Positions 1-6,623 of a DNA stretch of 64,000 nucleotides are shown piece after piece. This stretch comes from SFFI01 sp964398655 (GTDB taxonomy: Bacteria; Bacillota; Clostridia; Saccharofermentanales; DTU023). Numbering within the stretch: the stretch's first letter is position 1; every line of letters starts with the position of its first letter. A program made the position numbers and the translations under genes. The stretch spans positions 3,640 to 67,639 of the forward strand of contig CAYNNG010000007.1 in assembly GCA_964398655.1 (NCBI GenBank), given 5' to 3'. Under the pieces are notes generated by a model. It did no database searches. It was given only the letters and a program-made list of their open reading frames with translations, and was not told the DNA's origin.

Positions 1-1134
1 CTCAATTGCTACTTTCAATGCATCTTCATCAATATTGAAATGGCCACTGTGTAATGGATAAGAAGTAGATGCCCCGCTTCTCGTTCCTAATCTAAAAAAA
101 GCCCCAGGGATCACCTGTAGGTAGTAAGCAAAGTCTTCTCCAATAGCTGTTTGCTCAATAGGCACAATCGAGATTGCAGATTGATTAGATAGAGCCTTAT
201 GAAATAAAGAAACTTTATCTTTATGGTTAACTAGAGTTGGGTAACCACTAATAATATTATGTTTTACTTTACACCCACTCATGATTTCTGCTGCCTCAAG
301 TATTTTGGCAATTCTCTCGGTGATGTATGAGTAACTTTCGGTGTTAAAGGTTCTAATTGTTCCATCAAGAAGTACACGAGAAGGAATAACATTATAAGTA
401 TCTCCTCCATGTACCGCACATAAACTTAAAACCGAATCATTAGTTATAGGAGCGCCTCTACTGACAATGTGATTTAACTCTGATACTAGGAAAGCCATGG
501 TCAAAATAGGGTCTGCGGCTCTCGCCGGAACTGCACCATGCCCACCACTTGAACAAATTTCAATATGCAATGAATTAGATGCTGCCATATATGGCCCACT
601 CAAAATTCCTACTTCGCCGACAGACAACTCATTTGTAACATGAAGACCATAAATGGCATCTAGCTCATTAACTAATCCTGACTGTAAAATTCCTATAGCA
701 CCACCAGGCGCTATCTCTTCGGCAGCTTGAAAAATGAGTACCACACTTCCATGGATTAAACTTTGACATTGCTTTAATGAGGCAGCAAATGCCAGTAGAA
801 TTCCACTATGTGCATCATGTCCACAAGCATGCATTACATTTTTATTTTTAGAACTAAAGCCACAATCAGTCTTTTCATCAAGAGCCAGGGCATCAAAATC
901 TGCTCTAAATCCTATGTTAGGACCTGCCTTGGTACCTTTTATGGTCGCTATGACACTATTATTCTCATCAATAGTTGAAAAAGGTATTCCTAAGCTGGTT
1001 AACTCCTGACAAATGTACTCTCTGGTGGCCTTTTCCTGGAAAGATAATTCCGGAAATTCGTGGAGATGCCTTCTAAAGGTTATAGCTTTCGGGAAACATT
1101 CGTCAATTGAAGTTGTAACTGTTTTGGGTAACAA
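1..1134 (-). CDS. M20-family amidohydrolase (hippurate/aminoacyl-amino acid hydrolase type), 3' end off the window
   Basis: 378 codons are visible; only the last few residues are cut off by the window edge, since the family is usually 380-400 aa. The reading frame shows the M20 metal-site signatures: HACGHDAHSG (Cys and His ligands), QAAEE (glutamate ligand and base), GLHV and a C-terminal HSGHF histidine. Such enzymes cleave N-acyl or peptide amide bonds in the cytoplasm with two metal ions. I chose the TTG at 1134 because AGAGGTG lies 6 nt upstream; in-frame GTG codons at 1143 and 1152 are alternatives with worse ribosome-site spacing. The gene follows a 45-aa membrane peptide and a sodium:solute symporter in one minus-strand operon, so the hydrolase probably acts on the solute imported by the symporter. 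The exact substrate cannot be read from sequence. Composition is AT-rich compared with most of the window. Confidence 0.88.
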   Translation of the reverse strand, partial: MLPKTVTTSIDECFPKAITFRRHLHEFPELSFQEKATREYICQELTSLGIPFSTIDENNSVIATIKGTKAGPNIGFRADFDALALDEKTDCGFSSKNKNVMHACGHDAHSGILLAFAASLKQCQSLIHGSVVLIFQAAEEIAPGGAIGILQSGLVNELDAIYGLHVTNELSVGEVGILSGPYMAASNSLHIEICSSGGHGAVPARAADPILTMAFLVSELNHIVSRGAPITNDSVLSLCAVHGGDTYNVIPSRVLLDGTIRTFNTESYSYITERIAKILEAAEIMSGCKVKHNIISGYPTLVNHKDKVSLFHKALSNQSAISIVPIEQTAIGEDFAYYLQVIPGAFFRLGTRSGASTSYPLHSGHFNIDEDALKVAIE

Positions 1135-1145
1135 GACACTCACCT

Positions 1146-1283
1146 CTACCACAGAGAATTTGATTTAAATTCTTTTATAAACATAATAATGAGAAAGAGA
1201 CAAGCAGCACCCAAGCCAATCATAGCTAAGATTAGAATTATCTGAAAAGCGCCTTGCGATACATAAAACACAGGTTGATTCAT
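1146..1283 (-). CDS. 45-aa single-span membrane micro-protein downstream of the symporter
   Basis: An ATG at 1283 preceded by AAGGAGA opens a 45-residue ORF ending in TAG at 1146. The product starts MNQPVFYVSQGAF, continues with one hydrophobic helix of roughly 22 residues (IILILAMIGLGAACLFLIIM), and ends with a basic cytoplasmic-type tail (KEFKSNSLW). It lies 16 nt after the symporter stop, and its stop overlaps the ribosome site of the M20 hydrolase, so it is placed as an operon member. I do not recognise the family. Small accessory subunits are known for some sodium-coupled transporters (for example MetS with MetP, YhdT with PanF), which makes an accessory or stabilising role plausible but unproven. 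Confidence 0.7.
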   Translation of the reverse strand: MNQPVFYVSQGAFQIILILAMIGLGAACLFLIIMFIKEFKSNSLW

Positions 1284-1299
1284 AATATTATTCTCCTTG

Positions 1300-2748
1300 T
1301 TATTGCTCTTGTTCAGCTAATGCCTTCTGCATAGCTTTGTTTAGAGAAGTCCACTTGAAATCATGATTTGGGAAGATTTTTGAGCCAATCACAGTGATCA
1401 GTCCGCTAACAGCACAAGCAAATATTGGTGCAGCGTAAGATGATATTCCGAAATAGCCATACAAACCAGCGGCCATACCACAAATAAGAGCTACGAAAAC
1501 TACTTTGCCATTTGCCTTTTTGTTAAATACTCCATAAGCAATAGGCCATACAAGAGAAGCAACAGCAGGTCCAGTCAGCAGTAGTAGTTGGTACATACTA
1601 GTCCTAGGAGTCCAAACCAAGCATACCGCAAGAACTGCTAACCCTAAAATCGTGTATCTTACATACTTTACGATCTTTTCATCACTTGCATGTTGATTGA
1701 TTAAACTTTTATAAATGTCTTGAACGAGTAGGTTTGCAGAAGAAGTCAGAACAGAACTTACCGTAGAGATGAGTGCTGCGTAGATAACCAATAATACCAG
1801 CACTGATCCAAAACCGCCCAACAATTCTGAGACCACTATTGGGAAAACCATATTAACTTGAGGAATGACGTATCCATTCGCAATTGCAATAAAGGCTAGT
1901 GAACCCGCAATAATCGGCACTGTGGTCCAAATTAGGCCGGAAAAAACGAATGACTTGGCCACAACTTTTTTATTTGATGCGTAAATTCTCTGCCACCAAA
2001 TATTACTATGGAAGATTTCGCCGGAAGCGAAGAGGAAATTACTACCAATATACATTAAGCCTGCCCCACTAATTAAGTTCATTGTCTCAGGCTTTACCTC
2101 TAAGACATTCTGGTAAACATTAGCCAGGCCAAATTTCGAGAATGAAAGAACAGCTGTAACTAGAAGGACAATCATAATAATTAGGCTAAGAAGGAAGTCA
2201 GTGCCTAAAATTGCCTTTAGTCCACCCTTAAGCGTGTACAAGGTACATACAATCATTACAAGGAGCATACCAATCTTATAATCTAGGCCAGATAGTGATT
2301 GTAATAACAGGCCTCCTGCCATCGCTTGTGTCATGAGAAAACCTAAAAAGTACCATATTGAAAATAGTAGATAGATAACCCATACAGCCTTACCATAACG
2401 GAGCCTAATAAAATCTCCGCTTGTACATCCATCAGGCATTATCTTTTTAATTCTCAATGCTAACGGAGCAAAAATAACGAGAGAAAGTCCAGCTAGAGCG
2501 TAGCCGAAACAAGCAATAAGACCCAATGTGTAACCCTGCTCAGGTGCAGACATAGTGGTGTTCCCTGTAACCCAGGCTGCAATTAGAGTTGCCGTACTTA
2601 GAGCTAATCCAACATTACGCCCTGCATAAAGAAAATCTGTTGAATTTTTCTTCATCTTTTTGGATATGAAATAACCAAAAAATAAAACTGCGGCCGAAAT
2701 AATACCTACAACCAGTAGTGCGGTAGTGGGAGTCATAAACGTTTTCAT
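1300..2748 (-). CDS. Sodium:solute symporter (SSS family) permease
   Basis: A 482-residue polytopic protein with about 13 hydrophobic helices, matching SSS-family (PutP/PanF-like) length and pattern. The N-terminus (TALLVVGIISAAVLFFGYFI) is followed by the family-like FLYAGRNVGLALSTATLIA segment and AAWVTGNTTMSAPEQGY. It should import an organic solute with sodium. I start at the ATG at 2748 rather than a longer ORF start at 2814, because the shorter start has AGAGGTG just upstream while the longer one would overlap the 43-aa peptide gene. It sits between two micro-protein genes and upstream of an M20 hydrolase, with a divergent LysR regulator, so the imported compound is probably an acylated or peptide-like substrate of that hydrolase. 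The substrate itself is inference. Confidence 0.9.
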   Translation of the reverse strand: MKTFMTPTTALLVVGIISAAVLFFGYFISKKMKKNSTDFLYAGRNVGLALSTATLIAAWVTGNTTMSAPEQGYTLGLIACFGYALAGLSLVIFAPLALRIKKIMPDGCTSGDFIRLRYGKAVWVIYLLFSIWYFLGFLMTQAMAGGLLLQSLSGLDYKIGMLLVMIVCTLYTLKGGLKAILGTDFLLSLIIMIVLLVTAVLSFSKFGLANVYQNVLEVKPETMNLISGAGLMYIGSNFLFASGEIFHSNIWWQRIYASNKKVVAKSFVFSGLIWTTVPIIAGSLAFIAIANGYVIPQVNMVFPIVVSELLGGFGSVLVLLVIYAALISTVSSVLTSSANLLVQDIYKSLINQHASDEKIVKYVRYTILGLAVLAVCLVWTPRTSMYQLLLLTGPAVASLVWPIAYGVFNKKANGKVVFVALICGMAAGLYGYFGISSYAAPIFACAVSGLITVIGSKIFPNHDFKWTSLNKAMQKALAEQEQ

Positions 2749-2761
2749 AGCACACACCTCT

Positions 2762-2893
2762 CTACTCTTCGCCCTCGAAGGGATCCTTGTTTTTAAATTT
2801 GAAATACTGGACAATAATGTAGATAGCCGTAGTTAAACTTGTGATGGCACCTACGATGAAAATAGTAACTGCTGTAGAATACTCTACATTCAT
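2762..2893 (-). CDS. 43-aa single-span membrane micro-protein upstream of the symporter
   Basis: The ORF begins at ATG 2893 after an excellent ribosome site (AGAGGAGGT) and ends at TAG 2762, 13 nt before the symporter start. The product has a short N-terminus (MNVEYST), one hydrophobic helix of about 20 residues (AVTIFIVGAITSLTTAIYII) and a charged tail (VQYFKFKNKDPFEGEE). It is the first gene of the minus-strand operon, so it is the most strongly signalled translation start there. No family is recognised. By analogy with small subunits of other sodium-coupled transporters it may bind the symporter. Its sequence is unrelated to the 45-aa peptide on the other side except for topology. Confidence 0.72.
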   Translation of the reverse strand: MNVEYSTAVTIFIVGAITSLTTAIYIIVQYFKFKNKDPFEGEE

Positions 2894-2970
2894 ACCAAAT
2901 ACCTCCTCTGAAAATGTATTCATGAAATAAGTATAAAGTTGAAAATGAACAATGTGCTAATATATATTAC

Positions 2971-2997
2971 ATATGGCAGCTAGATATTTGGCTATAT
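2971..2997. promoter_or_regulatory. Candidate LysR-type operator in the divergent intergenic region
   Basis: Between the divergent LysR gene and the symporter operon lies an imperfect inverted repeat, ATATGGC on the left and GGCTATAT on the right, with a 12-nt AT-rich centre. LysR regulators normally bind T-N11-A-type dyads in such positions and control the divergent operon. The assignment rests on position and partial symmetry only. Confidence 0.4.
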
Positions 2998-3039
2998 AGA
3001 CAAAGATAATTCAAAAGGAGTGCAGGGACAGAAAATTTT

Positions 3040-3960
3040 ATGGAAATCAAAGATATAAAATTTATATTAGAAGTAGCTAGATCTGGTTCTATCAGCAAGG
3101 CAGCAAATAATCTATACATGGCTCAACCTAATCTAAGCAATTTAATAATTCAGCTTGAGAATGAATTAGGGTTCAAAATTTTTGAGCGCACAAACAGAGG
3201 TGTAGTACCTACTGAAAAGGGTAGTAATTTTTTGATGCAAGGGGCAAAAATCATTAAAGAGTTTGACGAACTTACAAGTGTGGGAAAGCAAAACGACGCT
3301 ATGCAACATGAGCTATCAGTGATTAGCGTCAGGTCTTCGTATGTTTGTGCTGCAATTAGTATGTTTATGAACAGACAAATCGATAGAGATGTCCAACTAA
3401 ATATTCAGTTTAGTGAGGTCACAAATATTGACGTTATTAAAAAATTAGTTCTTGGGGAGTTTGGGCTTGGTATTTTAAGGCCAAGTAATATTAATTTACC
3501 ATATCTAAGTCAATTGGCTAAGTCGTATGAGCTAGATTTTATTAATCTAAAAAGCTTGAAATATGTTGTTCTTATGAGCGTTCATCACCCTCTAGCCCAC
3601 AATGATGTCATTTCAGTAGATGAACTGGCGAATTATACGGAAATAGTCCATGTAGATTATGAGCGAAATATGATATCCATAAAAGATTTTATAAATACGC
3701 CCTGGCAAAGTAAGAATATAGTTAAAGTTTGTGACCGTGGCTCATTATTGGACTTAGTGTCTTCAGTAAAAGGAGCATTTATGTGGACAACTGGAACTCA
3801 TTCACAAGCATTGAAAGATTACAATTTAGTGGAGATCCCTTGTGATTTTGATACAGAATACATGAGTATGGACCGCATAATATATAAGAGAAATAAAGTG
3901 TTTACAAAATTTGAGGAAGAGTTTATTGATATATTAATTAATCAACAGGGTAGAAACTAG
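3040..3960 (+). CDS. LysR-family transcriptional regulator
   Basis: 306 residues, the normal LysR length. The N-terminal winged helix-turn-helix is clear: FILEVARSGSISKAANNLYM, then AQPNLSNLIIQLENELGFKI and FERTNRGVVPTEKG at residues about 8-63. The rest is a periplasmic-binding-protein-like effector domain. It is transcribed divergently from the micro-protein/symporter/M20 operon, the classic arrangement for a LysR regulator controlling its neighbour in response to the substrate. The start has only a weak GGGA ribosome site 13 nt upstream; AAGGAG lies further away, and no in-frame alternative start exists nearby. Base composition is AT-rich like the operon it faces, which suggests the whole unit was acquired together. 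The inducer is unknown. Confidence 0.9.
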   Translation: MEIKDIKFILEVARSGSISKAANNLYMAQPNLSNLIIQLENELGFKIFERTNRGVVPTEKGSNFLMQGAKIIKEFDELTSVGKQNDAMQHELSVISVRSSYVCAAISMFMNRQIDRDVQLNIQFSEVTNIDVIKKLVLGEFGLGILRPSNINLPYLSQLAKSYELDFINLKSLKYVVLMSVHHPLAHNDVISVDELANYTEIVHVDYERNMISIKDFINTPWQSKNIVKVCDRGSLLDLVSSVKGAFMWTTGTHSQALKDYNLVEIPCDFDTEYMSMDRIIYKRNKVFTKFEEEFIDILINQQGRN

Positions 3961-4200
3961 CAAAATACTTTATAATTAAAATAATCAAGTTAATTATTTG
4001 CTCGATACAATGAAAGTAACTATTATGGTAATTTATAGATTTCTGTATGAGCCTATCGTATAGGTTTAGATCTCATTAACATTAGCGATAGCACCGTGTT
4101 TTGCCACGCATCTACTTCATAGAAGAGCTGTTTGAAGAGAGCGCTATCTAGCAAAATGGTTCTATCGAAATATTGGCGACAAGCTGTAGTCCCCTCACCT

Positions 4201-4457
4201 CTAATTGGTTTCTTTGATCATCATTAACTCCGCCAGCACCAAGATCCCTACGGATATCCAAATTGTTTGTGCCCCGATCAAATTCGAAAACACTCCGCCC
4301 AGGCCAGCGCCAAAGGCAAAAATCAAGATAATACCGAAAAAATATAGAGATTTTCGCAGATCCTCCTGGTCCTTGTCACGCAGGAATCGGGAGAAACTTT
4401 CCGTGCCGCTTCGGAGATTGCCAATGCACATGGTGCTGGCATAGCCGTAGCCATGTA
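4201..4457 (-). pseudogene. YoaK/DUF1275-family membrane protein, C-terminal fragment ending at an assembly gap
   Basis: The last 85 or so residues of a DUF1275 (YoaK) membrane protein are readable, including GYASTMCIGNLRSGTE and a hydrophobic pair of helices ending ELMMIKETN with a TAG stop at 4201. Full-length members are about 220-240 aa with several membrane spans. The upstream two thirds fall in the 100-N gap, and the far side of the gap does not continue this frame, so I cannot tell whether the gene is intact in the organism. Family function is unknown. Confidence 0.7.
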
Positions 4458-4557
4458 NNNNNNNNNNNNNNNNNNNNNNNNNNNNNNNNNNNNNNNNNNN
4501 NNNNNNNNNNNNNNNNNNNNNNNNNNNNNNNNNNNNNNNNNNNNNNNNNNNNNNNNN
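4458..4557. other. Assembly gap (100 N)
   Basis: Exactly 100 N. The 8-mer GCCATGTA is present on both sides (4450-4457 and 4558-4565 allowing for the gap), which suggests the two contig ends overlap in a short repeat or were scaffolded by read pairs. The real gap length is unknown. Confidence 0.95.
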
Positions 4558-4575
4558 GCCATGTAGGGCTGCTCC

Positions 4576-5300
4576 CTAATACCCTACCACGCTCAAGCCG
4601 TAAGCTACCTGCTCCTCGGTAAAGCCATCGCCGATGAGAAGTTCGGTCAAGGACTCCTTAGTAGTATGCAGGTCACCCAAAACTCGGCTCTCATTGCGGC
4701 TTGTTCCATCCAGTCAACCTCAAAACTATCGGCAGCGTATGTAGCCTCTTCTAGGGTAAAACCTTCTTGCTCCGTCAGCATCTCAATGAGGCTCTGACAG
4801 GAGAAACCTCCTAATTCTAAGTAGTATTGGCCTCTATTTTTAGCTGCAGCAAACCAGTCTTCGCCGCAATTGTCTACAGCATATTGGGCTTCCTCGGGGG
4901 AAAAACCCTCAAAGGCTAATTGGCGCAGCAAACTTTCCTGGGAAAATTGACCCTTCATCAAGGTCAAATATCTCTTGGCGACGGCTAGGGCTTCGGCTTC
5001 TCTTTTTGTTTTGGGAGCCTGCGTTTCCGCCTCGGTCTCCAGCTGCCCCTCACGCTTCTCTGCAGTTGGTTCCTGGCCCTTATCGGGGGACTTATCTTGC
5101 TCTTGAGGCTTGGACTGGTCTTTTGCCTTAGTCTTGGCTTTCAGCTGGCGGCCTTCGCTAGAAATTTGGGGCTTATCCTTACTTGAAGACAGGAAATTAT
5201 TCAGGCTACGCTTGGCCAAACAGGATGGCAGGAAACTTAAAATCAGCACTAAGGCTGTAATTAATAAAATTCTGGATTGCTTGTTTAAAGTATGTTTCAT
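4576..5300 (-). pseudogene. Ltp-repeat lipoprotein gene with a frameshift near the 3' end
   Basis: The start at ATG 5300 follows GGGAGG; an ATG 15 nt upstream lacks a ribosome site. The product has a signal peptide with a lipobox-like LPSC, a long charged low-complexity linker (K/E/Q/A-rich, residues about 35-105), then host cell surface-exposed lipoprotein (Ltp, PF07553-like) repeats with the hallmarks FEGFSPEEAQYAVDN and EGFTLEEATYAAD. After EQAAMRAE near 4690 the frame is lost and a stop appears at 4647. One base out of frame, the third repeat continues (LHTTKESLTELLIGDGF, then EEQVAYGLSVVGY) to TAG at 4576. Its downstream paralogue ends the same way (YGVSSAGY), which supports a single indel. 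It could be a real mutation or an assembly error next to the gap. Ltp repeats are known from phage superinfection-exclusion proteins and many clostridial surface proteins. Confidence 0.75.
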
Positions 5301-5373
5301 AATATCCTCCCTCATGTTTCCGTATAAATTCGCAGGTCACTAAAGTCTGGCCCGGGTTAGGCAAGCTAGTTAA

Positions 5374-6219
5374 TTAATACCCAGCTGAGCTGACTCCGTA
5401 TTCCGCCTGCTCTTCGGTAAAACCTTCAAAGCACAGCTGGTCAAATAATTCCTGCCGGGTAAAACTGGATAATTCCAAGTAGCCCTCGGCGGCTTTGGCG
5501 GCCTGGGCATTCCAGTCGACGCCAGCTAGGGCAATGGCCTCCTCGGTCTGTTTCTTGGTAAATCCTTCGTACTGCATTTGCTCCACAAGGTACTTATAAG
5601 ACATGCCACCGAATTCTAGGTTCTCTTCTACCCTCTGCTGGGCTTGCTTGACCCAGTCTGCCCCACAATTGTCCGCCGCATATTTAGCTTCTTCCCGGCT
5701 GAATCCATCGCCGGCCAGTAAATCCATTAAACCCAGACGCGAAATGGCCGTATATTCCAGGTATTCTTTAGCCTTGGCCGGGGCCTTCGCTTTCCCCTCA
5801 TCTGAGGTCGCAGCCTTAGTCGCGTCGTCAGCTGACTCCTGTTTAGGCCCTTCTTCCAAGGCCTCATAGTCTTCAGTTGTCTCTAGCAGCTTAAATTCCC
5901 AAGGCGCGAACTCTCGGCACAGGTCATCCATATACTCCGCCTGCTCGGAGTCCGGATGTAGAAAGAGGCAGGAGACAACAGTTTGATCCAGTACCACATA
6001 GAGGCACTTGCCATAGTAGGTGTCTTCATACTCGGTTAGTTCCGCGTCCATGTATTTGCCGGGGTAATCGTTAAGCGAGATGTCCTCAATGTTTTTCACG
6101 GAGATGTTTCCCACCTGAGTCATACCATCAATGAGGCTATCCATAAGGACGACTTTGGCGCTCGGCTTAGAGTCGCTATCTAGGGGCCACATGGTCACTG
6201 TACCGTAGCCTTGTGACAT
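5374..6219 (-). CDS. Ltp-repeat protein, probably missing its signal-peptide end
   Basis: 281 residues. Residues 1-115 form an alpha/beta-looking domain I do not recognise (contains DYPGKYMDAELTEYEDTYYG). An acidic linker rich in E/A/K follows, then three Ltp (PF07553-like) repeats: GDGFSREEAKYAADN, YEGFTKKQTEEAI and FEGFTEEQAEYGVSS. The repeats are paralogous to those of the gene at 4576-5300. Unlike that gene it has no signal peptide, and the ATG at 6219 has no ribosome site. The sequence immediately upstream belongs to an AlkD-type DNA-repair remnant. The simplest reading is a deletion that fused the 5' part of a repair gene to the body of this lipoprotein gene, so expression is doubtful. 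An intact start further upstream is excluded by a TAA 21 nt before the ATG. Confidence 0.6.
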   Translation of the reverse strand: MSQGYGTVTMWPLDSDSKPSAKVVLMDSLIDGMTQVGNISVKNIEDISLNDYPGKYMDAELTEYEDTYYGKCLYVVLDQTVVSCLFLHPDSEQAEYMDDLCREFAPWEFKLLETTEDYEALEEGPKQESADDATKAATSDEGKAKAPAKAKEYLEYTAISRLGLMDLLAGDGFSREEAKYAADNCGADWVKQAQQRVEENLEFGGMSYKYLVEQMQYEGFTKKQTEEAIALAGVDWNAQAAKAAEGYLELSSFTRQELFDQLCFEGFTEEQAEYGVSSAGY

Positions 6220-6469
6220 AAGTATGTGTCTTAGTTTTTAGATGTCGCTGGTAAATAATGGCAATTCTTCTCAGCCACAAGTCTTCGTTTGTCGACCACT
6301 CCAGCATCAAGCTATGTATGTTTTCATTCGTCAAGGACATTTTGCCTATAATGCTAGAGAGGACATCAAAGGTAAACAAATCTCTCATATAGGCAGACAT
6401 CTGCTTTGCGTATTTCTCGTCGTGGTGGTTTTCAAATTGTGTTTTTAACTTATGATACGTATTCATCAT
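6176..6469 (-). pseudogene. DNA alkylation repair (AlkD-type HEAT) enzyme remnant
   Basis: From ATG 6469 (GGGAGT upstream) the frame gives the family N-terminus, with NTYHKLKTQFENHHDE and AKQMSAYMRDLF. It then jumps to a later family segment, NIHSLMLEWSTNEDLWLRRI, and runs out near 6227 in sequence unlike the family. Full-length AlkD-like proteins are about 220-230 aa; here roughly the middle 60-70 residues and the last third are missing. The frame then overlaps the Ltp gene out of phase. This is a deletion derivative with no likely alkyl-base glycosylase activity. Confidence 0.75.
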
Positions 6470-6623
6470 AGTTACTCCCGTAAGTCTAAGCAGCACATTT
6501 TACAAAAAAAGATGTAAAAGTCCTAAAGAAATTCACCTCCGAATTTCAGACCTGTAACCCATAGCAATGCCAGAATAAGGCGGAGCATGCTAAACTATGT
6601 GGCATGTGCACATGGAGGTGTAG

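Noticed and set aside
2749..2814. Longer N-terminus for the sodium:solute symporter
   Set aside because: It overlaps the 43-aa micro-protein gene, is charged and not membrane-like, and lacks a ribosome site; ATG 2748 has AGAGGTG upstream.
3961..4200. Minus-strand open frame reading DRTILLDSALFKQLFYEV downstream of the YoaK fragment
   Set aside because: No start codon or ribosome site, no recognised family, and the YoaK stop lies in front of it; treated as non-coding.
4323..4562. Minus-strand ORF running through the first N gap
   Set aside because: Most of it is N and the readable part is a shadow of the YoaK frame.
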